From contig JAQSEB010000098.1 of NCBI GenBank assembly GCA_030063045.1, forward strand, positions 682,001 to 746,000: a DNA stretch of 64,000 nt, read 5' to 3'. A program made the position numbers and the translations under genes. How positions within the stretch are numbered: the first letter of the stretch is position 1; every line of letters begins with the position of its first letter. Below are positions 11,456 to 44,208 of the stretch, in pieces. Source of the stretch: Pratylenchus scribneri. Taxonomy: Eukaryota; Nematoda; Chromadorea; Rhabditida; Pratylenchidae. The notes under the pieces are model-generated. The model worked only from the letters and a program-made list of their open reading frames with translations, was not told the DNA's origin and searched no databases.

Positions 11456-12915
11456 AATGTTTTTAATTTATTGTGCAATTTTTTCTAGTCATTCTTGCTG
11501 ATGATAATTGATGATATTTACCTATTTAGGGGTAAAAGGGTTCAACCCCAACGAGCTACACCCAAAAGACCTTTCTTAGCTCGAGTTCCAATATTCCTAC
11601 CCTATCCCTAGCTAGCACTAGAGACTAGACCCAATGGCCTCTGCTGCTGGCCAAAAAATTATTGTAGATCTTCGAGTGTAGATTTTTTTTGGAATAAGGT
11701 ATTTTAATTGACCCTGATCCCTGATGCCTCTGCTGATGCTGACCCTGACTGCTGATGAAACTCGAATATAGGTTTTTTTGATCAATGATCTGATCAGCAT
11801 AAATTTTGTTGACCCCATTTAATTAATGTAGCTTATAAACTAGCAATACCTATATGATATGTTTTAATTATAACATAATATGTTACCGAAAAGCCAAATA
11901 CCAAAAAATGCTTCGTATTATTGTTTTTACGTGGCCAGCTAGGGTTCATAAATCATATAATACTTACTCTGAAATTAAAAACCGCTAAATTTGACTCAAA
12001 TTTCGATTAATTTTGACTAAAATTTCGGTTATTTTTCACTTAAAACCAGCCAGAATTGAGGCTATCTTTAAGCGACAATTGACTAAATATTGACTCAAAA
12101 TTAAGCGATAATTGAGTCAATTTTAGGCGCAGAAAAGATTACGGTAGCGGCTAAATTTGGGTAAATTATGGGCTAAATGTGACTCAAAATTGAGCCAATT
12201 TTGAGTAAAATTTGAATAAAATTTTCGCATCAATTTTTTCCATCCAAGACCCTTTATTTTAATATTAGCCGTCCATCAAGAACGGCACGGGGCGCAGTTG
12301 CCCCTCCAAAATTTTGGGCCACAAAAGGCCACCTTTAATTAACCCTTTAGCTCTCGAGAGCTAAAGGAGCCATGTAAATTCACTAATTTTTGAGGTTATA
12401 TATGCCCTGGCTGAGGGCTTTTATTTTATGGGAAGCAAATCAGAGCAAGGAACGGCTAGAGGAAATGAAATATTGTTGGGGCTAAATGTTCAGTTAATTT
12501 TCAGTTAAATTTGAATCATATTTAGGCCAAGTTTGAATAAAAATATTATCGATTCGGAACACCTAAAAATTTGTCGACATTTTGCTCAATATTTAGTCAA
12601 AAATTTTGTTAGTTGATTTTCAATTATTTTTTAGTAAAAATTTAGTAAAATTTGAGCAAACTATTTAATCAAAATTAACGGAATGGGGCATTCACCTAAT
12701 TTTTAGTAAATCTTTATTCAAATTTAACCGATAACCGAAAATTGACTCAAATTTAAACGAAAATTAACCGATTGACTCAAATTTTGCCAACTCTGGAATT
12801 TCCAGAGTAATGAGATGATGATCGTTAAAAAAAAATGAATAGAATTACATCATAATCTAACAATTCCATATTACTTCAGATTTTTTTACACAATTTCATC
12901 ATAATCAAATCCATA
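11456..12915. other. Intergenic with degenerate short repeats; no gene recognised
   Basis: From about 11960 to 12790 the sequence repeatedly uses variants of TTGACTCAAATTT and AAATTGACT without a fixed period. A perfect 24-bp palindrome sits at 12344-12367. There is no recognisable coding exon. Confidence 0.5.
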
Positions 12916-14936
12916 ATGATTTCTAAAAATGATTATTCACCCGACTATGATCTAGCAGAGCAGACAAGTTCAACGGCAGCGAAGAAAGCAAAACGTGAAT
13001 ACCAGGTTACAATTTAATTATAAATGGTGAATAACAAATTTTAATATTGAATAGATTCTCGGAAAGGAGGAACTGCTGAAAGATTTAGAAAAATTGGTAA
13101 ATGAATGCAGCATAGTTATTGGTCTTACTTCGGCACAATGCAAAATACTACTGAGCAAATACAAATGGAACAATGATGTGCTGCTCGAAAGGTTGCTTGC
13201 TTCTTTAATTATTCAATAATTCCATTATTGCAATTAAGATATTACGAAGCAGATAATACCGATCGATTTTTGCATGGAGCTGGCATTATAATTGTGGACA
13301 ACAATAAGAGTAATGCCACAAAGACTAAAAAGGTTTAATTATTTCAGTAAAAGTCATTCAATATTTTCTAGGATTTGTGCAACATTTGTTTGGAAAATGC
13401 TGAATTAATTGGCCTTCCATGCGCACATTTATTTTGCACCAGATGCTGGACTGAATATGTGAAACAAACAGTGAGTCCCTAAAAGTATTGTGCTTAAAAA
13501 TATTGTTGAATTTAAGGTTATTAATGACTGCCGTCTTTATGCCACTTGCCCCGCTGGTGGTTGCACCATTAGCATTGACGAGGATTTTGCCAGCAAAATT
13601 CTCAAAAAATCTGGTGGCAATGCCAACGCATTGGAGAATTACTCGCGTATTCAGCTTAATTCATACGTTAAGGTTTTACTAATTATAAACTGTAATAAAA
13701 CAGTATTTGAAGGACCATCCTCTGCTCAAATGGTGTCCAGCTCCAAATTGTAACTTTGCAATCAAAGCTGAATTCAACGAAGCACATCGAATCATTTGCA
13801 ATTGTGGACATATTTTTTGCTTTTATTGTGCACACGTTTAAATATTAAATCATACAAATTATCCGAAATTAATTTTTGTAAAGCCATGGCATTCACCAAT
13901 TGGTTGCGGTCTGTTGAAAATTTGGTTGAAGCAATGTTCCGATGACAGCGAAACTTATAATTGGATCAATGCTAACACCAAGGATTGTCCGAAATGCAAG
14001 GTATAAGACAAATAATTAAATTGCTCAAAAATAGATTTAACATTATTTTAGACGGCAATTGAGAAAAATGGCGGTTGCAATCATATGGTTTATTTTTTAT
14101 TAAAAATATTTTAAAATTTTGTCATCATCAGACTTGTCGTGCCATGGCATGCAGATTTGAATTTTGTTGGGTTTGCTTGGGTAAGTCAGAGAAATAAGAA
14201 AAATAATATATTCAAACCATTTATAAGGTGATTGGAAGGCACACGATGGAAATTATTCGTGCAATCGGTTCACAGCGGAAACGGAGGAGAAAACAAAGAA
14301 AGCGGATGTGGCAAAATCGGCACTCAAACGATACCTTCATTATTTTGATCGTTACAACAACCATTCGATCAGTTTGAAATTCGAAAATGATGTGAGTTTA
14401 AATAATAAATAAACAATTTATTCTTTTATAGCTTTATGGGAAAATGACAGCAAAAACTGAACAATTACAAACCGCAAAATTTTCTTATGTGGAGACTTTG
14501 TTTTTGCGCGCCGCCGTTGATGTTTTATGTGATTGTCGCCGAACACTGATGTATTCCTATGCCTTTGCCTTCTACTTGAAACAGGACGACATTAACACGG
14601 TCGGTCAAAAGTAATTTATTCAGTAGAATAATTTAAATATTTGTTCAGAACATCTTCGAAGATAATCAACAGGATTTGGAGGCTTCAACCGAATTGCTGA
14701 GCGAATATCTGGAACTTGATCTAAACCAAGAGCAGGATTTGAGTGCGATGAAACGACGAGTGCAGGACAGAACACGTTATGTGGAGGCCCGTCGCAAAAA
14801 AATGATTCAGGTTGAAAAACATTAATTTCAATTAATTAAATCTTATTTTTAGCATTGCGTCGAAGGATCGGAACAAGGCAACTGGAAATACAATAAGCAA
14901 GACCTCTACGATTGTGTGATGCCGAATATTTGTTGA
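12916..14936 (+). CDS. ari-1: Ariadne-type RBR E3 ubiquitin ligase (495 aa)
   Basis: RING-between-RING ligase that takes ubiquitin from an E2 onto a RING2 cysteine before transfer, in cytosol or nucleus. Thirteen exons join in phase: 12916-13005, 13055-13191, 13239-13332, 13372-13470, 13517-13672, 13704-13835, 13884-14000, 14052-14087, 14132-14180, 14228-14391, 14432-14599, 14649-14810, 14853-14936. Order: acidic start and a UBA-like region; RING1 [34 protein letters not shown]...[15 protein letters not shown]2 [20 protein letters not shown]...FCWVCLG, with the predicted catalytic Cys in GGCNHM; then the Ariadne domain [16 protein letters not shown]...[10 protein letters not shown]. The length matches ARIH1/ARI-1 (about 500 aa). 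The gene symbol is by family resemblance; ARIH1-class is likelier than ARIH2. Confidence 0.93.
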
Positions 14937-15504
14937 ATGGATTGATCAAGCAAGAAAGAAGAATTTTGTTAAAAACTTATTTTGGGGAAGACTATTTTAT
15001 TTAAAAATATATTTTCTCGTTTTTGTGTGATCTCTTTCCTTATAAGCCTTGATCAAAATTCGATTTCCATATAGTGCTCATTTTTGTCATAATTGTTTTA
15101 AAGAATAAATTTATGCTAAATTTTTGATATATCGAACAAACGTCTTATCTTAATCGATTTAATACATTTTATATGAATATTTGCCTTTATTTATTGGTTT
15201 TTTATATTTACAATTATATACAACCAACTTTGTTCAATTCCAAATAAGATTCGTAAAATAGCTGTAGGTCAGCTGTCAGCAGATCGATAATTTTTTCCAA
15301 CGGTGTTAATCATTGAAAATTATTAGATTAGGAATTTAGTTAAAACGAGTCCTTCCTCCTTACCTCTTATATTGCTTTACATTTACCGTCCAAATTCACA
15401 ATACTTTTACAATTTTTATACCGAACATATTCCCAATTCTCATTTACTAATTAAAAAATATTTCTAGAGAGAACAAATTATTTTACAAATAAAATAATAT
15501 CAAA
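14937..15504. other. Intergenic between the Ariadne and eS4 genes
   Basis: 3' UTR-like AT-rich sequence. A tatttctag string about 40 bases before the eS4 ATG could be a trans-splice acceptor. No other feature seen. Confidence 0.5.
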
Positions 15505-16918
15505 ATGGCTCGAGGACCCAAGAAGCATCTAAAGCGTTTGGCTGCACCGAAAAAATGGATGTTGGATAAGCTGGGCGGCGTTTTTGCTCCCCGGCCAATG
15601 TGCGGACCGCACAAACTTCGGGATTCATTACCGCTTGTTCTCTTCCTTCGGAATCGACTCAAATATGCACAAAATTACAATGAAGCCCGGATGATTTGCA
15701 AAGTAATCCAAAATATTTAATTAAAATTAACTCTGAACAATTTTTAGCAACGTCTGATCAAAGTTGATGGCAAAGTTCGCACTGAGATGCGCTTTCCCGC
15801 TGGTTTCATGGGTATTTGATTAATGACAAATAGGATGTAAATATTATAAATGTTTTTGCAGATGTCATCTCGATTGATAAAACCAATGAAACTTTCCGTT
15901 TGCTTTATGATGTGAAGGTTTGTTTATTAAGTTACTAATTAGCATACAATCGCTGGCCATTTTAATGCCTGCGATTTTGACTATCATAATTCACTAAAGA
16001 AGAAACCACTTGAAGCGAACGTGCTTCATTTGATAAACATAACTGAGCTCTATTTAATTGCTTTTTATATCAATTGGTTTCTACTTTACTGAATTTGGAC
16101 TCGTCAAAATTGCTTAATTATAAAATCAATTTTATAATTAAGGGTCGCTATGTAACTCATCGAATCCAAAAGCAAGAAGGCCAATACAAACTCTGCAAGG
16201 TGGTCAAGCATTCAATTGGACCGAAGCAAGTGCCCTACATTGTCACCCATGATGCACGCACCATCCGCTATCCCGATCCGCATATCAAGGTTTCAAAAAT
16301 ATATTTTAAATATAAATTATTGGGTGGAAGGCAATGATAGAAAATTAGCCAAATCCTATCCACTTCATTGTTCACCGCCGCCCGAATAGGGCTGAACCCG
16401 CGATTGAATAAATGAAGTTGAGTGAAGATTTAAACAATGGCAGAAGCGATTTTTTAACTGACTGAGCCTTCCTTCATTAAATCAAAAATATATACCTCTT
16501 AAAAAGAAAAATAATTCAATTTCTCTTCAGGTCGATGACACCGTCGTAATTGACATCACCACCGGGAAGGTGACGGACTACGTCAAATTTGATTCAGGCA
16601 ATTTGTGCATGGTCACCGGAGGACACAACATCGGTCGAGTCGGCATTGTTGGACATCGCGAGCGCCATCCTGGTTCATTCGACATTGTCCATATCAAGGA
16701 TGCGGTTGGCCATATGTTCGCAACTCGGTTAATAATTTTATATTTTTGAGAAATAATTTATTTAATTTTGTACTAGTCTGAACAATGTGTTCATCATCGG
16801 AAAAGGAGGCCAACCATTGGTGTCATTGCCGGCCGACAAAGGAATCAAATTGAGCATTGCCGAGGAACGAGACAAGCGAATGGCCCAAAAACAGAAGCAA
16901 CTTACGGCCGCACATTGA
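15505..16918 (+). CDS. rps-4: 40S ribosomal protein eS4 (RPS4), 267 aa
   Basis: Structural protein of the small ribosomal subunit. Exons 15505-15702, 15748-15811, 15862-15917, 16143-16289, 16531-16727 and 16777-16918 are all in phase. The start [20 protein letters not shown] is diagnostic. It is followed by [20 protein letters not shown], an S4-type segment [17 protein letters not shown], the KOW-like part [17 protein letters not shown], and [16 protein letters not shown]. The length is close to the 263 residues usual in animals. Intron 4 (16290-16530) is long for this neighbourhood and holds a candidate box C/D RNA. The THOC7 gene follows 233 bases downstream on the same strand. Confidence 0.97.
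16326..16472 (+). ncRNA. Candidate box C/D-like snoRNA in eS4 intron 4
   Basis: A terminal stem GGAAGGC (16326-16332) with GCCTTCC (16466-16472) is perfectly complementary. Just inside it are a C-box-like ATGATAG (16334-16340, two mismatches to RTGATGA) and CTGA (16462-16465, D box). Internally, CTGA at 16392-16395 and GTGAAGA at 16422-16428 could be D' and C'. Ribosomal protein introns often host snoRNAs. At 147 nt it is long for the class and the C box is imperfect, so this is tentative. Confidence 0.3.
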
Positions 16919-17151
16919 TGAAAGCCATGGAAGAAAAGAAGAAAAATGAGAAAAGAAGAGGATAATTGATGATGGCTTTTGTTTGAAAATTTGTTATTTC
17001 CGAAGACATTTTTTGCTTATGTTGATGTTGTTAAACAATTAAATTAAAACAATAATTGAATTCATTTTAAAGTTTAACCAAAACTGAAACAATATTGAAT
17101 AAGATTGGATGACGAATGATTTATTTAATAAAATATATTTAGAAATTAAAA

Positions 17152-18402
17152 ATGAGTGAAGAAGCAGTTATGCGAAAATTAATTGCCGATGGCGATGGGA
17201 CGGGTGATGATCGGAGAATTGTTCAACTTTTCCCGCTAATCAACATGCTTGGGAAGCCGAATGCCGACACCAAAAGGTTTGGAGGACATTTTAAATTAAT
17301 TCGACCAGATCAGACTCAAAAAAAAACTTGCAAAATAAATTTGCTGGAGGTTTTTCGGATAAGATTGTACCAAAAAATTTAAGCGGGACCTTTATTTTTA
17401 TAAAATTTTAGCAAGGGTTCCAATCCGTACAAGGAAATTTTCATTTTTGATTCTCATTTTTATACACTCACAACACATTTTATGGTATTGGTCGAAAAAA
17501 ACAATTATTTACTAAAAAAAATACCAATGTAGAACGAGATTAAAAATTTTACAAAGTCATATCTTTCGAGACCGTAATTCTGAATGGGATTACCTTAATT
17601 CGCATTAAATTCAATAATTGTTTTTTTAGTGTGAGCAACAAAATTTTGACAATTTTGGACCAAATTGAATTGTCATTCAACAAACAACAACAAGTGGGTT
17701 TGGCAACTGAGAAGGAAATTGCCAATTGTGATCGACTTCAAATGGAAATTGGTAGGGAAATTAATTCAATTAAATACACAAAAGCATTTTATTTTAGATG
17801 GATTAATTGCCAAAAATGTGGAGAAAATGGAAAAGGTGAAAAAGGAATTGGCAGCGGCGAAACAAATCCGAAAAAATCGACAGGAATATGATGCATTGGC
17901 CAAACTTATCAAGGTTCGAAAATGAAAATCAAATAAATTTATTTAAAATTAATTTAAGGAAAAACCGAGTCGGGCAGAGACTTCAAAAAAGTTGAAAGCA
18001 TTGCAAGATGAATTAGAGGAGGCATATTCAAAGCAAAAAACACTCGAACAAAAGGTTTACAAAAAAAATAATTTTGATCATTTTATATTGAAATCATTTT
18101 AATAGTTAATCGAGAAACGAAAAAGTATGTACACTTTGGCTGTATTGCTCGACAATTTGGACGAATTGAACAAAGAACCAGGTAAAAAAGGGATTTTGGT
18201 TTAAAAATTTTATCGAAATGGGTAGGTGATAAATTCTTTAAATTAATTCTATATTTCTAAAATAATTTTTAAAATTGAAGATGGACAAATCCAAATGTCC
18301 GAAATGGATGAGGCCAGTCCTGCACCGCCGCCAAGGCCAAATTCAGCAAATGGACCGGAAAAACCAACGATTGCGCCGAAGAATGAAATTGAAATGGATT
18401 AG
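17152..18402 (+). CDS. thoc-7: THO complex subunit 7 (THOC7), 218 aa
   Basis: The THO/TREX complex couples transcription to mRNA export in the nucleus. Exons 17152-17276, 17630-17751, 17798-17913, 17959-18054, 18106-18181 and 18281-18402 join in phase. The N terminus has MSEEAVMRKLIADGDGTGDD and RRIVQLF, matching the THOC7 start (IDGDGTGDDRRI). The middle has KQIRKNRQEYDALAKLIKEK, the best family signature, and RAETSKKLKALQDELEEAYS. The rest is coiled coil with a Pro-rich tail ending NEIEMD. The length is near human THOC7 (about 204). The ATG lies 12 bases after a tatatttag that could be a trans-splice acceptor, so the gene may be downstream in an operon with eS4. Confidence 0.92.
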
Positions 18403-18842
18403 CAGAGAAAATTTAATTAAATTCAATCATCTTTTTGTTTATTTATTTATAAATTGTTTTATTTATGTTCATCGAACATTTTTATAGTTTCATCCCACAA
18501 TAAACTCCAATTGAAATATTCCCTTGGGCATATTGCCCAGTCAAATTCGTTTTATAACGGGTTACGGGTTAAAATGAATGCACAAACTTTTTGAGTCATC
18601 CGCAACAAATTTCAAACTACAATGAATGAATGGTTAATTTTAATTGGGGAATGTGGCTTAAAATACAGATTTTTTGCATATAAATTGAACATAAAAATTT
18701 ATAAAGAATTCATTTTTTAACCATTGGCCATTATATTAGTCCCCAGGGCATGCACAAAATCCAAACAAAGCCGTATGTGCTCCTCCTTCATAATTGTTTT
18801 ATTTCTCGTGAGTTCCGGATGAAAATCAGAATTAACAATTAA

Positions 18843-19400
18843 ATGAAAATCAGAATTCTTTCTGAAATGAAAATCAGAATTAGTTTCCGGAATGAAAATC
18901 AGAATTCTTTCCGGAATGAAAATCAGAATTCTTTCTGGAAAACACTAAAAATCAGAATTCCTTCCGGAAAACACAAAAATCAGAATTCTTTCTGGAAAAC
19001 ACAAAAAATCAGAATTGTTTCCGGAAAACACAAAAAATCAGAATTCTTTCCGGAAAACACAAAAAATCAGAATAGGCAAAACACAAAAAATCAGAATACT
19101 TTCCGGAAAACACAAAAATCAGAATTCTTTCCGGAAAACACAAAAAATCAGAATTGTTTCCGGAAAACACAAAAAATCAGAATAGGCAAAACACAAAAAA
19201 TCAGAATACTTTCCGGAAAACACAAAAATCAGAATTCTTTCCGGACACAAAAAATCAGAATTTTTCCGGAAAACACAAAAAATCAGAATCTTTCCGGAAA
19301 ACACAAAAATCAGAATTCTTTCCGGAAAACACAAAAAATCAGAATTCTTTCCGGAAAACACAAAAAATCAGAATTTTTTCCGGAGTGAAAATCAGAATTC
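18843..19400. repeat. Minisatellite family A, block 1 (intergenic)
   Basis: Tandem copies of a 28-30 bp unit, consensus AATCAGAATTCTTTCCGGAA plus AACACAAAA, with truncated variants (AGAATAGGCAAAACAC). About 19 copies. It lies between the THOC7 3' end and the fatty acid synthase upstream region. The open frames it creates are artefacts of a stop-free unit. Confidence 0.95.
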
Positions 19401-22400
19401 TTTGAGTTATATGGATGTAAAAAAATGTGGTCAGAAATGAGCAGGGGAATTAGGCAAATAATACATCACAAATCACATTCGGACGAATGGCCCAATCCAA
19501 AAGTAATTCTTCAGCAGCAGGAGAATTCAATCTCTATTAAACCGTATCATTCCAAACTCCACCCCCATTCCTCCTTTCTCTACAGTATTCATTTGGGTTC
19601 ATCAGAGCTACATAGTGCATTTTACAAGGCATGAACCAAATGCAACTAACAAAATGACGAATTTCTCATCCTCTTCGTCCATATATCTTCACAATTGTTT
19701 TATTTTTAGCCAGAATCCCTTTCCGGAATGAACTTAGAAATCAGAATTAGGTAGTATTCCTCATTAAAATGCTTTAATTAAAAAATATATTTTTTCTCCT
19801 AAATTGTTATTGTTATTCAAATATTTTTCGTGTATAGACTACAATTTTGCTTGCTTTTTATTATTAAAAATAGGTTTTATCTTTCGTCTCGATCTAAATT
19901 CGGCGCCCAGTTTCTCCAATTTGACGTTGTAAAGGTTTGGGGGGCATCAGCACAGCAAAAGGCGAACGAGTTCATTTGGGTCCATACTTTCATTCCATTG
20001 AGGGCTTCTTTCCACCCCCGATTATCTACCCAAGTTCATCAGTGATGAACTTCACTTCTGTTGCTGCTGGCGACTTTGTTGACATCTGACCTGCGCGAAA
20101 GTGACAAGAGAAGGGAAAATGCGCGAATGGGTGAACGGGAAATGAAGAGAGGGAAAGGGGCAAGACCGGAATTGGAGGATGAGGACCTCTGGCTTTTGGG
20201 GCGGGAAAAGGTCGTGGATTTTTTTTCGGGGTGAATTGCCCTCTGTGCCCATCCATTTTCATTCCCTCCCTTCCATGATTATTTTACACGCACAAATTCA
20301 CTCAAGTTAGAAAGAACAACAGTCAATTTTTCACCTTCCTTTCCAGTCAAATTCATTGACCAGATTTTCGCGCACGGTTCGAGAATGGCTTCAACAGTGA
20401 ATGTGGCAATTTTTGGTACATATCCAAATTCAGCAGACCATTTTAATGCGCGCCATTCTCAATTTCATTCCATTATTTCCCCTTTCCTATTTTCCCGACT
20501 AAATCTCGCATCGCTCCCGTTCCTTCCCTTCCATTCTTCCTACCTTCTGGGTCATCTTATCTGCTGGTCAAATCATCACATCGCGCATGCCCTTCATCCC
20601 ACTCGACTGAATCCTCCGTCCCCTCTTTTGGTTTGGGTGGTGGTCATCAACCTTGAACTCCTTTTTGGCAACCTCTTTTACACATTTAACATCCATCCGT
20701 CATCCCCACCCCCACCCTCTTCTTCCTTTTCATCTGCGAAATCATCGTTTTGCCGTAGTATGGTGGTATTGGCTGTTTGCTTGTCACCCACAAATCCATC
20801 CAAATTTGCTGCTTTTGGTCATCTACCTTTAAACCATCGAGAAAATATCCACACAAATCGGCTGCCAACAATTCCCCCTCAATCCCTCACGCCTTTTTCC
20901 ACCCGCCACTAATCCGAGCACGCATCGATTCACTTTTGTGTGTGTGCTAGTTGGATGGATGGTTGGTTGACCCGAATCATGAATTTGGCGATGGCACACC
21001 AAAATATTCTGCAGCTGCGCAAAGGATCTCGATCCATTCGGTGGAAATCGATCTCTCAGTTGGGCAAAAAATGTTTTACGTAAATATAAATATGGGTCAT
21101 TTGAGCTGTTTTGAAGGATCGTCTGCCGGCTGGCTTTGGATTTTTGTGAATGAATAATGCGCAACAATAATAGAGGAAGGAAGGCGGTGCATCCTCTCAT
21201 GTTTTTGATGATGTATGTTGAGATGAGACCACCCCTCCCTTCCCCAATTGTCATATTCTCGCGCATTTCCTTCCCAATTTTTTGCCCTTTCAAATCAACC
21301 CCACCCTCTCCCCTTTATGCGCAAAAGATCATCACGATTTGCAGATCATCGCGGCCATCCTTTGCCATCAAAATGACCTTGCCAAAAGTGTAATAATGGG
21401 GAAAAGGGGGGAATTGGTCGGTTGGCATTTTTGGACATAAATATTCGATTGCCTTTTTCAATATTTAATTTCTCCGATTTTATATTTTCCCCTCTGAACC
21501 AATCAATGGGCCCATCCATCCAAAATAAACACAACAAATCATTTATTCGGCTCATTTTGCACAACAAAAAATCATTTTGGATTGGAGGAGGGGGTGAGAG
21601 GGGTGGTTATTAGTTTGGTCGCCGAATTGGTTGAAGGCAATCGGGAATGGGGTGAGGGGAGAAGGATTCTTCGGTAACCCATTCCCCCAATTCCATTCCA
21701 TTCCATTCCATTCCAATTGCGTCAAACAAACTGCGAAATGGCGATGTTGGGTTGGGGGGGGGGGGGAAGGGGGTTAAGATGTTGCGCGGGAATGTGCGAT
21801 CGGTGGCAGCGGTGGCGCATCCCGACGGCCATTTCCTCCCTCCCAGACATTTTAAAGTTGCGGCGGTGGCCCTCTTTTTCCTCCTCCCAATTTCTGTGTT
21901 GCCCCAAAAATGGCTCATTTCTCCCTTTGGCCACATTCACATTTTGGCTGCAGGTGCGAATTTGTTACCTCCCCGCAAAAACCACCCCTCAATTTGCTTC
22001 AAATTTTTTGGCCATTTCTCCCGACAAATTCTCGAGCATTGATTCCCCCTCATTCACTCATTTTAAACAAAAATAAATTCAACCAAAAAAAGATGGGAAT
22101 AAATGTGCCATTTCCTGGAATTCTATGGCCATTTTTCCTTCATTCAATTTCATCCATTAATCATAGATCAAAGATGAAAATATCCATTTTCCCCTTTTCC
22201 ATTAAATTCCCATTACCGTTTTTTCCCATGTCCATTTTAAGAAAATATTTTTAAAAATTCCCAAAAGATTGTAATCTTTCCCCCATTTCCAGGATTGAAA
22301 AAGGCACATTTCTTTGATTGAAGCCACAGGCAACAAATTCTCAGCCATCAGAAGCAAAAACGGAATCAAATTGAAAGTAAAAAATGGGGACGGATTTATG

Positions 22401-22891
22401 GGAATGTTGGGTGGCGGGGGACTGGAAATAAAATATTATTTGAAAATAAAAATGTACACATTCCATTTTGCAGGAAAGGAAGACGAAGGGAACTCATCGC
22501 CATCGGCGCCAATAAAGGCAAAACAGGGGCAACAACCAACCAACCAACCAACGAGTTCTTCACTTTGCCACCATATTTTGTGCCCTACTACGACCCCGTT
22601 CTTCTTCATCATCTTCATCTTATCCCCCATTCATCCATCCATTATTCGCCTTCTTCCTTCCAATTGGTCCCGACTTCACATTTTGCCCCCCACTTCTTCT
22701 TCTTTGACGGAGATCGCCAAAGCCGATAAGCGCAAGGAAGGAAGGAAGGAAGGGCACGACGGACATTTTCTTTAAACAAGACTGGACTGGTGCTGTGGAC
22801 TTTGCTTCCCATCCATCCATTCATTTTGAAAGGAGGAGGAGGAGTTGATCAGTCCTTCCTCCATTCCCATTCTCATCATCATTTAGTCAGG
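19401..22891. other. Long upstream region of the fatty acid synthase gene, no coding exon recognised
   Basis: About 3.5 kb with many pyrimidine-rich strings (CCATCCATCC, TTCCTTCC). Several open frames of 60-175 codons run here on both strands, but they overlap each other, are low-complexity and show no domain. A possible 5' UTR exon begins after TTTTGCAG near 22474. It probably contains the promoter of the downstream synthase. Confidence 0.45.
21690..21773. repeat. (ATTCC)5 microsatellite and an adjacent long G-run
   Basis: Five ATTCC units run from 21690 to 21714. A run of 13 G at 21754-21766 followed by AA and GGGGG (21769-21773) could form a quadruplex on the plus strand. It sits in the gene-free upstream region. 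Confidence 0.75.
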
Positions 22892-43291
<20,400 letters not shown>

Positions 43292-44208
43292 GATGAAGGA
43301 AAAAGATGAAATTTAAATAAATAAAATATATTTGTTAAACAAAAGATGCCATTATTCCTTCCTCCTTGCCACCTCCTTCTTTTCCTCATCATTTTTTTCC
43401 TTCATTGTCGAGATTCGTCGCTTTATTCCATCAAAATCCACCAACCAAAAATAAATTAATAAATTTTGCATTTCCCCAAGCCAATTTTGGGCACAGCCAG
43501 CCAGGATAAACAAAAATCTTTCACATCAGCACAGAACAGCCAAAACTATAAGGAAAATATCACACCAAATTGCCTCCATTCAAATTATTCATCATTTCTA
43601 GCGTTTGTTTTTCCATCATCCATTCAATAAAATTTACATATATTTTTCCAACACCAAAATGTGCATTCATTCAACCACCAAAATGTCTCGAAATTTCTAA
43701 TAAAAATATCAATTCTGTAATGTTTTCTTTTTTTTTCTGTTGCTGGTGATAAGCCTCACTCGCCTTTTTCATTCATAAATTTGTCCCCATCTTCACAAAT
43801 TTAAATAAATTAATTAATTCCCTCCATCCATCCATCCTATTCTAAATAATCTATATATGCGCATTTGTGTGGAAATTTGATAAAATTCTTTTGAAAATGT
43901 TAATTTATTTTATTCGCAAAAAAAGATTCATCATAAATAATGGAGAAAGAGTTAAATTGGTTGAGGAGAAAAGAATAAAATAATAAAGGTAAATAGAAGA
44001 GTAATGTTAATATTCCGAGGTAAATTGAATATTCAAATGGGGTTCAAATTTTTAAAAAAAAAGAGGATAAGGGCAAGAATTAAATGAAAAATGATAAATT
44101 GGGTGTTTGGCGGAAATAATAAAGTGACAAAAACATTCATATGGCCATCCATTATGACGAATTATGTTACAATACAATAATATGCAAATAAAATCCTCCC
44201 AAATGAAT
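43292..44208. other. Convergent 3' intergenic region
   Basis: Between the stop codon of the fatty acid synthase (plus) and that of the SET-domain gene (minus). AT-rich, with several AATAAA strings (first at about 43317). No gene recognised. Confidence 0.55.

Noticed and set aside
11520..11580. tRNA gene suggested by GGTTCAACCCC and TAGCTCGTTGG
   Set aside because: The two box-like strings are on opposite strands and overlap in space; no cloverleaf can be drawn.
15918..16142. Box H/ACA RNA in eS4 intron 3 (hairpins AATCGC...GCGATT and GAAGC...GCTTC followed by ACA)
   Set aside because: The hairpins are too short for the class and have no pseudouridylation pocket; the similarity is likely chance.
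19830..22770. Overlapping open frames of 60-175 codons upstream of the synthase
   Set aside because: Low-complexity, mutually overlapping on both strands, with no recognised domain or consistent splice structure.
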